Source of the DNA: Flavobacterium glycines
GTDB taxonomy: Bacteria; Bacteroidota; Bacteroidia; Flavobacteriales; Flavobacteriaceae
Direction: 5' to 3'
NCBI RefSeq assembly: GCF_900100165.1
Contig: NZ_FNEO01000001.1
Location: 620,001-684,000 of the forward strand
Length of the DNA: 64,000 nt
Position 1 is the first letter of the stretch. Every line of letters starts with the position of its first letter. Below are positions 18,621 to 28,000 of the stretch, one piece after another. Below the pieces are notes generated by a model. That model was not told the DNA's origin and made no database searches. It worked only from the letters and a program-made list of their open reading frames with translations. The position numbers and the translations under genes were made by a program.

Positions 18621-19064
18621 ATGAAAAGTAAAGCCTTTTTTTTCTGCCTATTTTTTTTCGTAGCTATGAATATTGTCTCAGCTCAAGACAAAAAAACGAA
18701 CCAAAGTATCATTAGTACTACGGCAACAATAAGAAAGTATTATGATTTAAAAGAACTACAAAACTTAAAAAAAGGAGAATTATTAGAATTATACATTGAA
18801 CGTATAAACGTTCTTGTAAAAACATTGCCTTATATCGCTTTGGCAACAAAACCAGGAGTAACATTGACCGATTTAGGAATCCCTAATGACAATGAGAACA
18901 AAAAAGTATTAGCTGAACAGGAAGAAATCACCAATGATTTTCTAAGTACTACGGTTGCTTTTCAAAGAAAAATGACCCCTTACTCAGATACAAAAAACCT
19001 AATAGCGGCTATTTTATTCTACGAAAACACCTTAAAATCATTACATGAATTCAATGAAATGTAA
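18621..19064 (+). CDS. Small secreted protein of unknown function, first gene of the sprB operon
   Basis: A 147-residue protein with a clear signal peptide (hydrophobic MKSKAFFFCLFFFVAMNIVSAQ) and a mature part of about 125 residues that looks largely alpha-helical, including LKELQNLKKGELLELYIERINVLVK. I recognise no domain. It is not a lipoprotein, since there is no lipobox Cys. It is followed after 108 nt by a beta-helix protein and then by the sprC/D/B/F-like genes. Rhodes and colleagues described sprB of F. johnsoniae as part of a longer operon with extra genes; this could be one of the uncharacterised upstream members. Periplasmic location is inferred. Confidence 0.7.
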   Translation: MKSKAFFFCLFFFVAMNIVSAQDKKTNQSIISTTATIRKYYDLKELQNLKKGELLELYIERINVLVKTLPYIALATKPGVTLTDLGIPNDNENKKVLAEQEEITNDFLSTTVAFQRKMTPYSDTKNLIAAILFYENTLKSLHEFNEM

Positions 19065-19172
19065 TTAAAAACAATATAAGCAAAGAATTACAAAATCACG
19101 AAAAGCCTCACAATAAAACTACAAGCCTCAATTTTACAACAATTTAATTTAATCATTTAAACTTTAAATCCC

Positions 19173-20462
19173 ATGAAAAGTGTAACCCAAATTTTAAGCA
19201 TATTCCTTTTGGTAGTTTTAGGGGCAAACGCACAACAGGAAAAAGGAATAACTGGTTCAAATAATTGGCTAAATAACTGGACAGAATTCAGACCAAATAA
19301 AGTAGATTATGGCGAAGCTAATCAGATTTTAACAGGTACTATTTCTGTAAATACCAAGCTGATTAAAAAGAACAAATACATCCTCCAGGGAAATGTCTAT
19401 GTTACTAATAATGCAACATTAACAATAGAACCCGGGACAACTATTATTGGCGACTCTCAATCAAATGCCGCTTTGATTATCACAAAAGGAGCCACAATAA
19501 TTGCCGATGGACTTGAGACAGATCCAATTGTTTTTACTTCTAATAAAAGCATTAAAAAAGCCGGAGACTGGGGAGGATTAATAATTCTGGGTGATGCCCC
19601 TATCAATAAGTTTGGAAACTCTTCATCAGTAAATTTAGGACTGGACACTTCGTTAACCAATTATGGTGGCAACAACGCAGAGAGTAATTCCGGAGTTTTA
19701 AAATTTGTCAGAATTGAATTTGCAGGAAAAAAAGTAAGCGGAGAGGAAAATTTTAATGGCTTATTATTAGCAGGCGTGGGCAACAAGACCATTCTTGAAA
19801 ACATCATGGTAAGTTATGCTGCCGGAGATTCTTTTGAAATATTTGGAGGCGATCTAAAATTAAAAAAAATGGTGTCTTTCAAATGCAACAGGGATGATTA
19901 TAAATTCAACTACGGTACACAATGTAAAATCAGCAATTCATTAGCCATCCGTTCTTCGTATTTAACCAGTAGTTTAGGTGCCAGATGTATTAATGTTGCT
20001 TCTTATGACAAAAAAGAAGAAGTAGATTTTTCTAAAAATCAAACCCTGGTTACTGCTTCTAATTTAACCCTAATAAACAACAGCAACAATATAGAAACCG
20101 ACATACAGTCCGGCTTAATTAAAGAAGCTGTTTACATAGGCGAAAATGCCGCAATTAATTTCGAAAAAACAGTAATATCCGGCTTTAATCCGGCTGTGAT
20201 ACTGAGCGATAAAATTGCTGTTAACCAGGAAAATTTACAAAAAATACGTTTTGAAGCAATGTATTTTAATTCATGTAAAGGAAATATTTTCACAGAATTC
20301 AATGAAAACAATGAAGATTTAGAAAACTGGTATGGAAACAGCATTTTTTTCAATGTTTATTCCAAAGGTAACAACGCAGATACATTCATCGATTTTGCTA
20401 ACGAAAAAATCCCAGACTATAGATTGCGTATTGGAAATATTACCGCCTCTAATGATGATTAA
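19173..20462 (+). CDS. Secreted right-handed beta-helix-like protein in the sprB operon
   Basis: A 429-residue exported protein (signal peptide to about residue 20, LGANAQ). The core repeats short strands typical of parallel beta-helices: GNVYVTNNATLTIEPGTTIIG, ALIITKGATIIADGLETDPIVFTSN, GDWGGLIILGDAPINKFG and LKFVRIEFAG. This resembles Bacteroidota surface proteins with the TLTIEPGT motif. No T9SS sorting domain is visible at the C-terminus, which ends YRLRIGNITASNDD. No lyase catalytic motif is apparent, so the fold is the safe statement and the function is unknown. It starts 108 nt after the previous gene and 73 nt before the SprC-like gene. Confidence 0.72.
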   Translation: MKSVTQILSIFLLVVLGANAQQEKGITGSNNWLNNWTEFRPNKVDYGEANQILTGTISVNTKLIKKNKYILQGNVYVTNNATLTIEPGTTIIGDSQSNAALIITKGATIIADGLETDPIVFTSNKSIKKAGDWGGLIILGDAPINKFGNSSSVNLGLDTSLTNYGGNNAESNSGVLKFVRIEFAGKKVSGEENFNGLLLAGVGNKTILENIMVSYAAGDSFEIFGGDLKLKKMVSFKCNRDDYKFNYGTQCKISNSLAIRSSYLTSSLGARCINVASYDKKEEVDFSKNQTLVTASNLTLINNSNNIETDIQSGLIKEAVYIGENAAINFEKTVISGFNPAVILSDKIAVNQENLQKIRFEAMYFNSCKGNIFTEFNENNEDLENWYGNSIFFNVYSKGNNADTFIDFANEKIPDYRLRIGNITASNDD

Positions 20463-20535
20463 TATTTTTAAGACACAAACCCGTTACTATAACTCTTAAT
20501 GTAGTTGAGTAGTATAACTAAAAACTGCTAAGAAT

Positions 20536-21981
20536 ATGAACAAAATTACCCCAATCTTTTTTTTCTGTTTCATATTATTTCTTTTACCGTCGAGAAGCAG
20601 TGTTTACGCACAATTCTCTATTGGTAATCCTTCTTTGCAATTTAGTCAAATTTGTGCCAATTCATCTTTCAACACCTTTAGTGTAAGTTTTACCTTTTCA
20701 CCGTCTGCATCATTAAGCCCTACAAATCAATTCATTGTAGAACTTTCTGATGCAACTGGCTTTTTTAGCAACCCAACAATACTGGCCACCACTAATCCCG
20801 GAGCTGTTACCACTTCTCCTGCAACAATATCTTTTTCGGTTCCAACAAATACAGCCGGAGAACAATATAAAATACGCATAAAAAGTACTGGCCCGGTAGC
20901 CAGTAGTTCTAATTCATTGGCTTTTTCTGCCTATTACAAAATTCAGGATTCACAATTCACCATAAATAATTTTAAATCAACAGCTACTTATTGTGCCGGC
21001 GGAAGTTATCTGCTAACTATTGACAATCCTGGTACAGGAACCAATGATTCCCCTTTAAAATATCCGTCTTTAACATACAATTGGTACAAAGAACCGAGTT
21101 TGACTCCCATTGCAACAGGACAAACTCTCACTGTAAGTCAGCCCGGAACCTACTATGTAAAAACCAATTATGGCTCCTGTACGTCTGATTCTTATTCGAA
21201 TAAAGTAACCGTTAACGAAGCAACCAGCGCAACCAGCACCACAATTACATCCAGTTTAGGAAATCCATTTTGTTCTAATCAAGGCAGTACAACTCTAACC
21301 ACAGTTAGCGGAAACAGTTATCAATGGTACAAAGACAACAAAATCATATCCGGAGCAACCAATCAAAGTTACATTACGAATCAGTCCGGACTCTACAGTG
21401 TAACCGTTAATTATGGCGGTTGTGTTGCCAATGCTTCTATAGATTTAAAAACCTATTCTTTTAGCAGCAGCATTAATATTCCTGCTACAAACTATATTGA
21501 TACGGAATCAGCAGAAACTTTATCAGTATCTGTAACATCATCTGCTTCTAATCCTGAATACAAATGGTATTTAAATAACAACATTATACCTAATGCAAAC
21601 GGAAGCAACTATGATGTAAATACAACCGGAAATTATAAAGTAGTTGTTTCACAAACATCGGGCTGTGTTTCCTCTGAAGAACTAACTTTTACAGTTCAAG
21701 CTTTAATGAATTCTAATGCTACCGAAATTCCCAATTTAATTAGCCCTAATAATGACGGAGTGAATGACACCTGGATTATACCTCAGGAATATACCAGTGG
21801 AACCGAAACAGAAGTTTTAATAATTAGCGCTATTGGAGAAATCGTACTCAGAACAAATAATTATCAAAATAATTGGCCGGAAAATGCAACTAACTTCAAA
21901 AATGTAAATCCGGTATATTATTATATAATTACCACAAAAGATGGCCAAACAAGAAAAGGATCTGTAACGATTATTAAATAA
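20536..21981 (+). CDS. sprC: SprC-like secreted protein with Ig-like repeats and T9SS type B sorting domain
   Basis: A 481-residue protein with signal peptide ending VYAQ (residue 26). It has three or four Ig/PKD-like modules (for example SYQWYKDNKIISGATNQSYITNQSGLYSVTV and YKWYLNNNIIPNANGSNYDV). The C-terminal 85-90 residues begin IPNLISPNNDGVNDTW and match the gliding-motility-associated type B domain (TIGR04131/CHU_C) that directs export through T9SS to the cell surface. In F. johnsoniae sprC and sprD precede sprB in the same operon; the symbol rests on that order and on the sorting domain, not on alignment. It ends 3 nt before the SprD-like start, so the two are translationally close. Confidence 0.75.
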   Translation: MNKITPIFFFCFILFLLPSRSSVYAQFSIGNPSLQFSQICANSSFNTFSVSFTFSPSASLSPTNQFIVELSDATGFFSNPTILATTNPGAVTTSPATISFSVPTNTAGEQYKIRIKSTGPVASSSNSLAFSAYYKIQDSQFTINNFKSTATYCAGGSYLLTIDNPGTGTNDSPLKYPSLTYNWYKEPSLTPIATGQTLTVSQPGTYYVKTNYGSCTSDSYSNKVTVNEATSATSTTITSSLGNPFCSNQGSTTLTTVSGNSYQWYKDNKIISGATNQSYITNQSGLYSVTVNYGGCVANASIDLKTYSFSSSINIPATNYIDTESAETLSVSVTSSASNPEYKWYLNNNIIPNANGSNYDVNTTGNYKVVVSQTSGCVSSEELTFTVQALMNSNATEIPNLISPNNDGVNDTWIIPQEYTSGTETEVLIISAIGEIVLRTNNYQNNWPENATNFKNVNPVYYYIITTKDGQTRKGSVTIIK

Positions 21982-21984
21982 TAT

Positions 21985-24936
21985 ATGAGAAATATTCTTT
22001 TAATAATCGGTATAATCCTTTGTTCATTTCAACAAGTTTCCTGTCAGGAAGACGGTGTAGTATCTTTTAGACTCCCAATTCGAAATTCTTTAAAATTTAA
22101 CCGATACCTAATCAACCCAGCATTCAGCTTTGTTCGGGAACAAAGTTCATATATCAGTTTTTATACAAAAAGACAATGGGCGCAATTTGACAATGCCCCA
22201 CAAACTTACTTATTTGGATATTCCGGCAGAATTACCGAAAATCAAGGCGTTGCTTTAGGTTTATTTCAGCAAAACTATGGTGTGCTCACCACTTTTGGAG
22301 GTGTTGCCAATTTTGCCCAAAACATTATGCTTGAAGAAGACAGCAATTTGACATTTGGATTAAATGTTGGCTTTTACAAAAGCGGAATCAACAAAGGAAA
22401 GATAATTACTAATTATCCTGATCCGTCCTTAGACAACATTCCTTCTAATGCGTTACTTACCGTAAATCCCGGAATCAATTACGGAACCGCATTCCTTGAT
22501 TTTGGGGTTTCAATCAACAATCTCATTTTATACAATCTTAAGACTTCCAAAACTATAGCAGACGATCCCGAAAAAAGCATCGAGGCGCATATCATGCACA
22601 CAGGCTATCTGGACACCTATGGTTTTTTTGACAAAAGTAAATTTTCGGCCTTAGTTAAATCCGAATTCAAAAAAGACAAAACGGTTATTTCGGGTTTGGT
22701 ACAATTTAATATTCCTAATGGGGTTTGGGCTCAGGCCGGCTATAACTCTGTTTACGGAATGTCTGCGGGCGTTGGATTGAATATTTCAAATAAGATTTCA
22801 ATTGAATACAATTTTGAAAAAGGAACAGGCAATCTGTCCAATTTCGGACCTTCACATGAAATCGTTTTTGCCTATAAATTCAAAAACAAAACATTTGACT
22901 ACGGCGATGATGATGACGACGAAGGAGCCATTATTCCATCAGCAAACAACAGAAAATACGTTCCTGTAAAATCAAAACAGTCCAAAGTTACTCCTGCTAA
23001 AAACGATCAAAAATTAAAAGCCGAACAGGAAGCGAAAAGACAGGAAAAATTAAAACAAATGGCTGCTGCAAAAGCTAAAGCTGATTCTTTAGCGAAAATC
23101 AAACAACTTGCTGAAACTAAAACAAAAACCGAAACAATAGTTCAGGCAAAACAGGCTGCTAACGCCAAATTAAGAGAAAACGCTAATGCTAAAGCCGATT
23201 CAATATTAAAAGCAAGACAAAAAGCCTATGCAGAAATTAAAGCCAAAGCCAAGGCTAAAAATGATTCATTAATACAAGCCCGACAAAACGCTTTAACAGC
23301 AGCTAAAACCAATACGAAGTCAGCAGTTACATCAGTACCAACTCAAACAAAAATTGTTACCGATAATAAAACAAAAGCAGATGCATTGGCAAAAGCAAAA
23401 CTAGCCGCTGATGAAAAAGCGAAGGCTGATGCATTGGCGAAAGCAAAACTAGCAGCCGAAGAAAAAGCGAAAGCAGATGCATTGGCGAAAGCAAAACTAG
23501 CCGCTGATGAGAAAGCGAAATTAGCCGCTGATGAAAAAGCAAAAGCCGACACATTAACGAAAGCAAAACTCGATGCCAAAGAAAAGGCTAAAGCTGACGC
23601 ATTAGCGAAAGCAAAACTAGCTGCCGAAGAAAAAGCAAAAGCAGATGCATTGGCCAAAGCGAAATTAGCCACTGATGAAAAAGCGAAGGCTGACGCATTA
23701 GCGAAAGCAAAACTCGATGCCGAAGAAAAAGCGAAGGCTGACGCATTAGCGAAAGCGAAACTCGATGCCGAAGAAAAAGCAAAAGCCGATGCATTAGCGA
23801 AAGCAAAACTAGCTGCTGATGAAAAAGCGAAGGCAGATGCATTGGCCAAAGCAAAACTAGCTGCTGATGAAAAAGCGAAGGCCGACGCATTGGCCAAAGC
23901 AAAACTAGCTGCTGATGAAAAAGCGAAGGCCGACGCATTGGCGAAAGCAAAACTCGATGCCGAAGAAAAAGCGAAAGCAGATGCATTAGCGAAAGCGAAA
24001 CTCGATGCCGAAGAAAAAGCGAAGGCCGACGCATTGGCGAAAGGAAAACCTATAACTCCTCAAAACGACGAAAACGCTAAATCGATGGATAATTTAGCAG
24101 GAATGATTAAAGAAATAAAGAATAACCAACAGGATTTATTAAAAAGATTTAACGAAACTGTTGCTATAAAAGATAAAGACCTTAAAGATTTAAAAGAAGA
24201 AAATGACTTAAGCGAGAAAGGTATTTTTAAAGCTCCAAAACCATTTAAAAGTGTTTCGGCCGAAAACAAAGCTTTGGAATCATTAAAAACCGAACTAGAG
24301 CAAGTTAGCAACAGCCAAAAAGAAAAAATCAACGAATTAGAACGCATATACCTTTTAAGGCTTAAAAAAGTATCTGATAAAAACGATGAGTACAATCAAT
24401 TCTATCGTGAAACTCTGGACAGATTAAAAAGAGAGCAATTGGAAGTTGGACAATCCATTCAAAATCTAAATGCTTCTTTGGAAAAAATAAACTCGGAAAC
24501 CGAAATAGAGAAGAAAAGAAGAATCAAACGTGCATCATTTGAAAACGATCAGGAAAGATATGCAAAAGACAGAACAACATTAAACCAAATTAAGGAGAAA
24601 ACTCCTTTTAGTGCAGCTCCGTTAAAAGCGGAAGATTTTGATTATGGTGAAGAACAATCTTCAATGCAAATTGTCAAGAATGTCAAACACACAGAAAACG
24701 GTTATTATTTAATTCTTGCTGTGCATAATGATGTGACTAAAAGAGACCAGTTTTTAACAAAAACAGTTGCTTCAGGACAATCTAACGTTGATTTCTTTTA
24801 TGATGTAAATACGAGTAAATATTTCATTTATTATCAAAAATTTGACACTATAGATGAAGCCAAAAATGCCTTAAAAAATAAAGACAACAAATTATATAAT
24901 GCTAAATTATCAATAGTTAAAATAGAAAATAATTGA
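21985..24936 (+). CDS. sprD: SprD-like protein: PorP/SprF barrel fused to a TolA-like helix and a SPOR-like domain
   Basis: A 983-residue protein with a leader ending near VSCQ. Residues about 22-310 resemble PorP/SprF outer membrane barrels (NPAFSFVREQSSYISFYTKRQWAQFDNAPQT, GYNSVYGMSAGVGLNISNKISIEYNFE). An acidic patch (YGDDDDDEGA) leads to a long Ala/Lys/Glu helix: irregular at about 340-464, then 13 near-identical 16-residue units (465-680, ADALAKAKLAAEEKAK), then a coiled coil (about 690-880). The last 90 residues (NGYYLILAVHNDV, KYFIYYQKFDTIDEAKNAL) look like a SPOR-type peptidoglycan-binding domain. It lies between the type B cargo gene and sprB, the place of sprD in F. johnsoniae. A periplasm-spanning tether between outer membrane and wall is inferred. 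Confidence 0.78.
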   Translation: MRNILLIIGIILCSFQQVSCQEDGVVSFRLPIRNSLKFNRYLINPAFSFVREQSSYISFYTKRQWAQFDNAPQTYLFGYSGRITENQGVALGLFQQNYGVLTTFGGVANFAQNIMLEEDSNLTFGLNVGFYKSGINKGKIITNYPDPSLDNIPSNALLTVNPGINYGTAFLDFGVSINNLILYNLKTSKTIADDPEKSIEAHIMHTGYLDTYGFFDKSKFSALVKSEFKKDKTVISGLVQFNIPNGVWAQAGYNSVYGMSAGVGLNISNKISIEYNFEKGTGNLSNFGPSHEIVFAYKFKNKTFDYGDDDDDEGAIIPSANNRKYVPVKSKQSKVTPAKNDQKLKAEQEAKRQEKLKQMAAAKAKADSLAKIKQLAETKTKTETIVQAKQAANAKLRENANAKADSILKARQKAYAEIKAKAKAKNDSLIQARQNALTAAKTNTKSAVTSVPTQTKIVTDNKTKADALAKAKLAADEKAKADALAKAKLAAEEKAKADALAKAKLAADEKAKLAADEKAKADTLTKAKLDAKEKAKADALAKAKLAAEEKAKADALAKAKLATDEKAKADALAKAKLDAEEKAKADALAKAKLDAEEKAKADALAKAKLAADEKAKADALAKAKLAADEKAKADALAKAKLAADEKAKADALAKAKLDAEEKAKADALAKAKLDAEEKAKADALAKGKPITPQNDENAKSMDNLAGMIKEIKNNQQDLLKRFNETVAIKDKDLKDLKEENDLSEKGIFKAPKPFKSVSAENKALESLKTELEQVSNSQKEKINELERIYLLRLKKVSDKNDEYNQFYRETLDRLKREQLEVGQSIQNLNASLEKINSETEIEKKRRIKRASFENDQERYAKDRTTLNQIKEKTPFSAAPLKAEDFDYGEEQSSMQIVKNVKHTENGYYLILAVHNDVTKRDQFLTKTVASGQSNVDFFYDVNTSKYFIYYQKFDTIDEAKNALKNKDNKLYNAKLSIVKIENN
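23377..24048 (+). repeat. 48-bp tandem coding repeats, 13 full units plus a partial one
   Basis: From 23377 the 16-residue unit ADALAKAK(L)(A/D)A(E/D)EKAK repeats 13 times to 24024, then starts a 14th copy that breaks off near 24048. A half unit (LAADEKAK) is inserted after unit 3. Units 9-11 are almost identical at DNA level and units 7-8 and 12-13 form matched pairs, suggesting recent slippage or unequal exchange. There are no spacers, so it is not CRISPR. Confidence 0.95.
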
Positions 24937-24976
24937 TTTAAAAAAGACGGTACTATTTAAAAATAAATAAACACAG

Positions 24977-25028
24977 TTTTGTACTGATATTGGTTTTCAT
25001 GCCCCTGAAAACCAATATTAGTACAAAA
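24977..25028 (+). other. Strong intergenic hairpin (23-bp stem, 6-nt loop) upstream of sprB
   Basis: The arm at 24977-24999 pairs along its full 23 nt with 25006-25028, with one G-U wobble (G24986 with T25019) and loop TGCCCC. The next bases are ATTTCG, with no T run, so it is not a standard intrinsic terminator. It sits 40 nt after the sprD-like stop and 38 nt before the sprB ATG. It could set the ratio of sprB to upstream mRNA by attenuation, act as an RNA processing or stability element, or be a remnant of a small mobile element. Confidence 0.8.
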
Positions 25029-25066
25029 TTTCGATATGACTATTATGGAATATTAATTCCCTTAAC

Positions 25067-28000
25067 ATGAAAAAAAACTACCTACTAATAGCAATACTAA
25101 ATACTATTAATAAACCTTTCTTTTTTTTACATAAGATAAAAAAAACTGGTTTTTTAAATATCCTATTCTTTTTAGGATTGTTTCTGAATACAAACTCCAA
25201 CGCTCAGACTTTTAACACTTTTGACATTAGATATGCTACCGAATTAAAAGGTGACATGCTTGTAATTGGGAATAATCTTCTTGGAAAAGACAACAACCCT
25301 TTAAATGACAACAGCACTAATGAAAGCGTATCAATGCAGTATATTGATATTGACAGTGATGCCTCTACTTTTAATTCCAGCAGTGCCGATTTAGCTGTAC
25401 CAAATACTGTTGATTGTTTTAAAATTGCTTATGCCGGATTGTATTGGGGTGCTTTAATTAAAACTGGTGACAGCAGAACGGACATCAATAAAGTTAAATT
25501 TAAAACGCCCGGAAGTTCAACTTATACAGATGTAACTGGTGAACTTATCTATGATGCCAATGTAGCCCCAATCGTTCCTGATGCAAACAAGCCGTATGCC
25601 TGCTATGCAGATGTGACCTCTATAATTTCCGGTTTAACAAGTCCTCAGGGAACTTATACAGTAGCTAATGTAAAATCAAGTACTGGACTTAATGGTTCTA
25701 CAGGTTTAGCTGCGGGATGGACATTGTATGTGATTTATGAAAACCCGAAAACAACCACTAAATACATGGTTTCTTATGATGGTTTTAGTGCTCTTTATGA
25801 TGGTAGAACTCTTGACATTCCTATTTCCGGATTTAGAACACCACCTTCAGGATCAATCAATATAAAATTTGGTTTTGCAACATTAAATGGGGACAAATCT
25901 TCAAATAACAGTAATAAAACTAAAGTTGAAATTAACAATGGTACTGCAAACGGTACATCTTTAACCACGACTCTAAGACCATCAAATTATTTTTTTAACA
26001 GTTCTATCACTAATTTAGATAGTTATTTTACTTCAAGAAACCCTAATGGCACTAACAGTTTAGGATATGACACCGGTATTGAACAACTTTTGAATGTTAA
26101 TCAATCTACAATTGGAAATAATGCGACAAATGCCCAAATCACTCTACAAGTTGCAAGGGGTCAGGCTAATCCAATATTTAGTTTTTTCAATGCCTTTCAG
26201 GTTAATGTTATTGCTCCGGATATCTCCCTTACTAAACTAGTAAAAGACATCTCAGGTAATGATATCGGAAATACTGATGTTGCTCTTGGAACCAATTTAT
26301 ATTATGAAATTGGTTTTCAAAGCACCGGTAATGACAATGTGACAAATTTCACCTTAAAAGATGTTCTTCCTAAAAATGTAATATTTAACTATCCTTCGGA
26401 TATTATATCATTACCTACAGGTGTAACACATAGCTATAATGCTACAACAAGAGAATTACTTTTTAATATACCAAACAGCTTAGTTGAAGTTGGTGATGTT
26501 AGCCAAACCATCCGCTTACATGTTCAGGTTGTTTCCAGTTATAAAGACTTATTGGATGCCTGCTCAAATGAAATCAAAAATCAGGCTTTTGCCAGTTATC
26601 GAGGTACTATCAACACAACACCAAGAGTTGATGAAGGTAGTTTTGCTTCAACAGTTTGTAATTTTGGCACACCATCATCTACTAATTTTTTAGTAAATAT
26701 TAATGGGCAAACCTTTAGTAGTAATGAAGTACTATGCGGGGCCAGTGTACAATTATCAGGACCTAGTGGCTATAGTTCATACTCTTGGTCTACAAGTCCT
26801 ACAGGAACTCCGGTTATAGGCACTAATCAAAATTATAACGCTACGGCTACCGGAACCTATTATATTACCTCCACATCTCCCTGTGCTACGGTAACTGAAG
26901 CTATAACAGTTAATCCTTTTGGCAATACAGTTACCAATCCTGTTATACCATTTGCAGATGAGGTAGCTGTTTGCCCTAATAATGGAAAGGATCTTCCAAA
27001 TATTTTTCTTTGTGGTGCCAATGCAACCCGATATATTCAAACTAATATATCAGATGCTTCAACTATTGTTTGGGAAAAATTAAATGAAAACAGTTGTACC
27101 GCTGTTACAGTACCTAATTGTGCCAATGAAAGCACATCATGTCAATGGAATAGCGTTGGAACAGGGCAAAACTATACTGCAAATACATCAGGTCAATTTA
27201 GAGTTACCATAAATTATCCGGGGGGTTGTTACAGTATTTTCTATTTCAATGTATATCAAAATGTATTAAATCCAACTGCTACCACCAGAGATATTATTTG
27301 TAGTAAAAATGGAGAAATAACGATTGGCGGAGTTCCTTCAGGATATGAATATAGTCTGAATGGTTCTACTTATCAATCGTCTAATGTTTTTTCTATCCCT
27401 ACGGCAGGTGCTTATACAGTTTATATCAGACAGGTGGGTGTTACGACTAATCCTTGTATTTTTTCTGTAACTAATATACTTATCAGACAAAGAAATTTTA
27501 CAACTTCTACAATTGTTACTCAGCCAATATGTTATGGAGATAAAGGTGCTATCAAAATAGGTGCTCAGGATGCCTATCCCCAATATTACTACAGGATCCA
27601 TCAAGGCGCAACTTTAGTAAACAGTGTAGGCCCAATATTAGCTAGTGATTATGAGTTTGCCGGTTTAAATCCGGGAACCTATACTGTACGCGTATGGACA
27701 GATGATGGTTGTGATTATTCCACTACTATCGATATAATTCAACCTCCACTATTGTCAGCAACTTCAGCATTGACAAAACCACTTACCTGTACTGATGGAG
27801 AAATAACTATTTATCCTAGTGGCGGAACGCCTCCTTATGCTTATTATGTAAATGGCTCGACTTCTTCGCAATCAACTCCACAAATTACAGTTAGCAGTGC
27901 AGGTACATATTCAATTCAAATAGTAGATAGCCAAAATTGCAGCACTACAACTTCTATAACGGTTGCTGCTATAGCACCTCCGGTATTCACCATTAGTAAA

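Noticed and set aside
23343-24034. Long minus-strand reading frames (up to 184 codons) across the 48-bp repeats
   Set aside because: They are Ala/Ser/Phe- or Leu/Arg-rich mirror frames of the tandem repeats in the sprD-like gene, with no start context or domain; their openness follows from the repeat composition.
23377-24048. Regular direct repeats that could suggest a CRISPR array
   Set aside because: The units are contiguous with no unique spacers, in frame, and encode a helix; no cas genes are nearby.
26777-27604. Minus-strand frames of about 87 codons inside the adhesin gene
   Set aside because: Shadows of the SprB reading frame with Arg/Ile/Ser-rich composition and no signal or domain.
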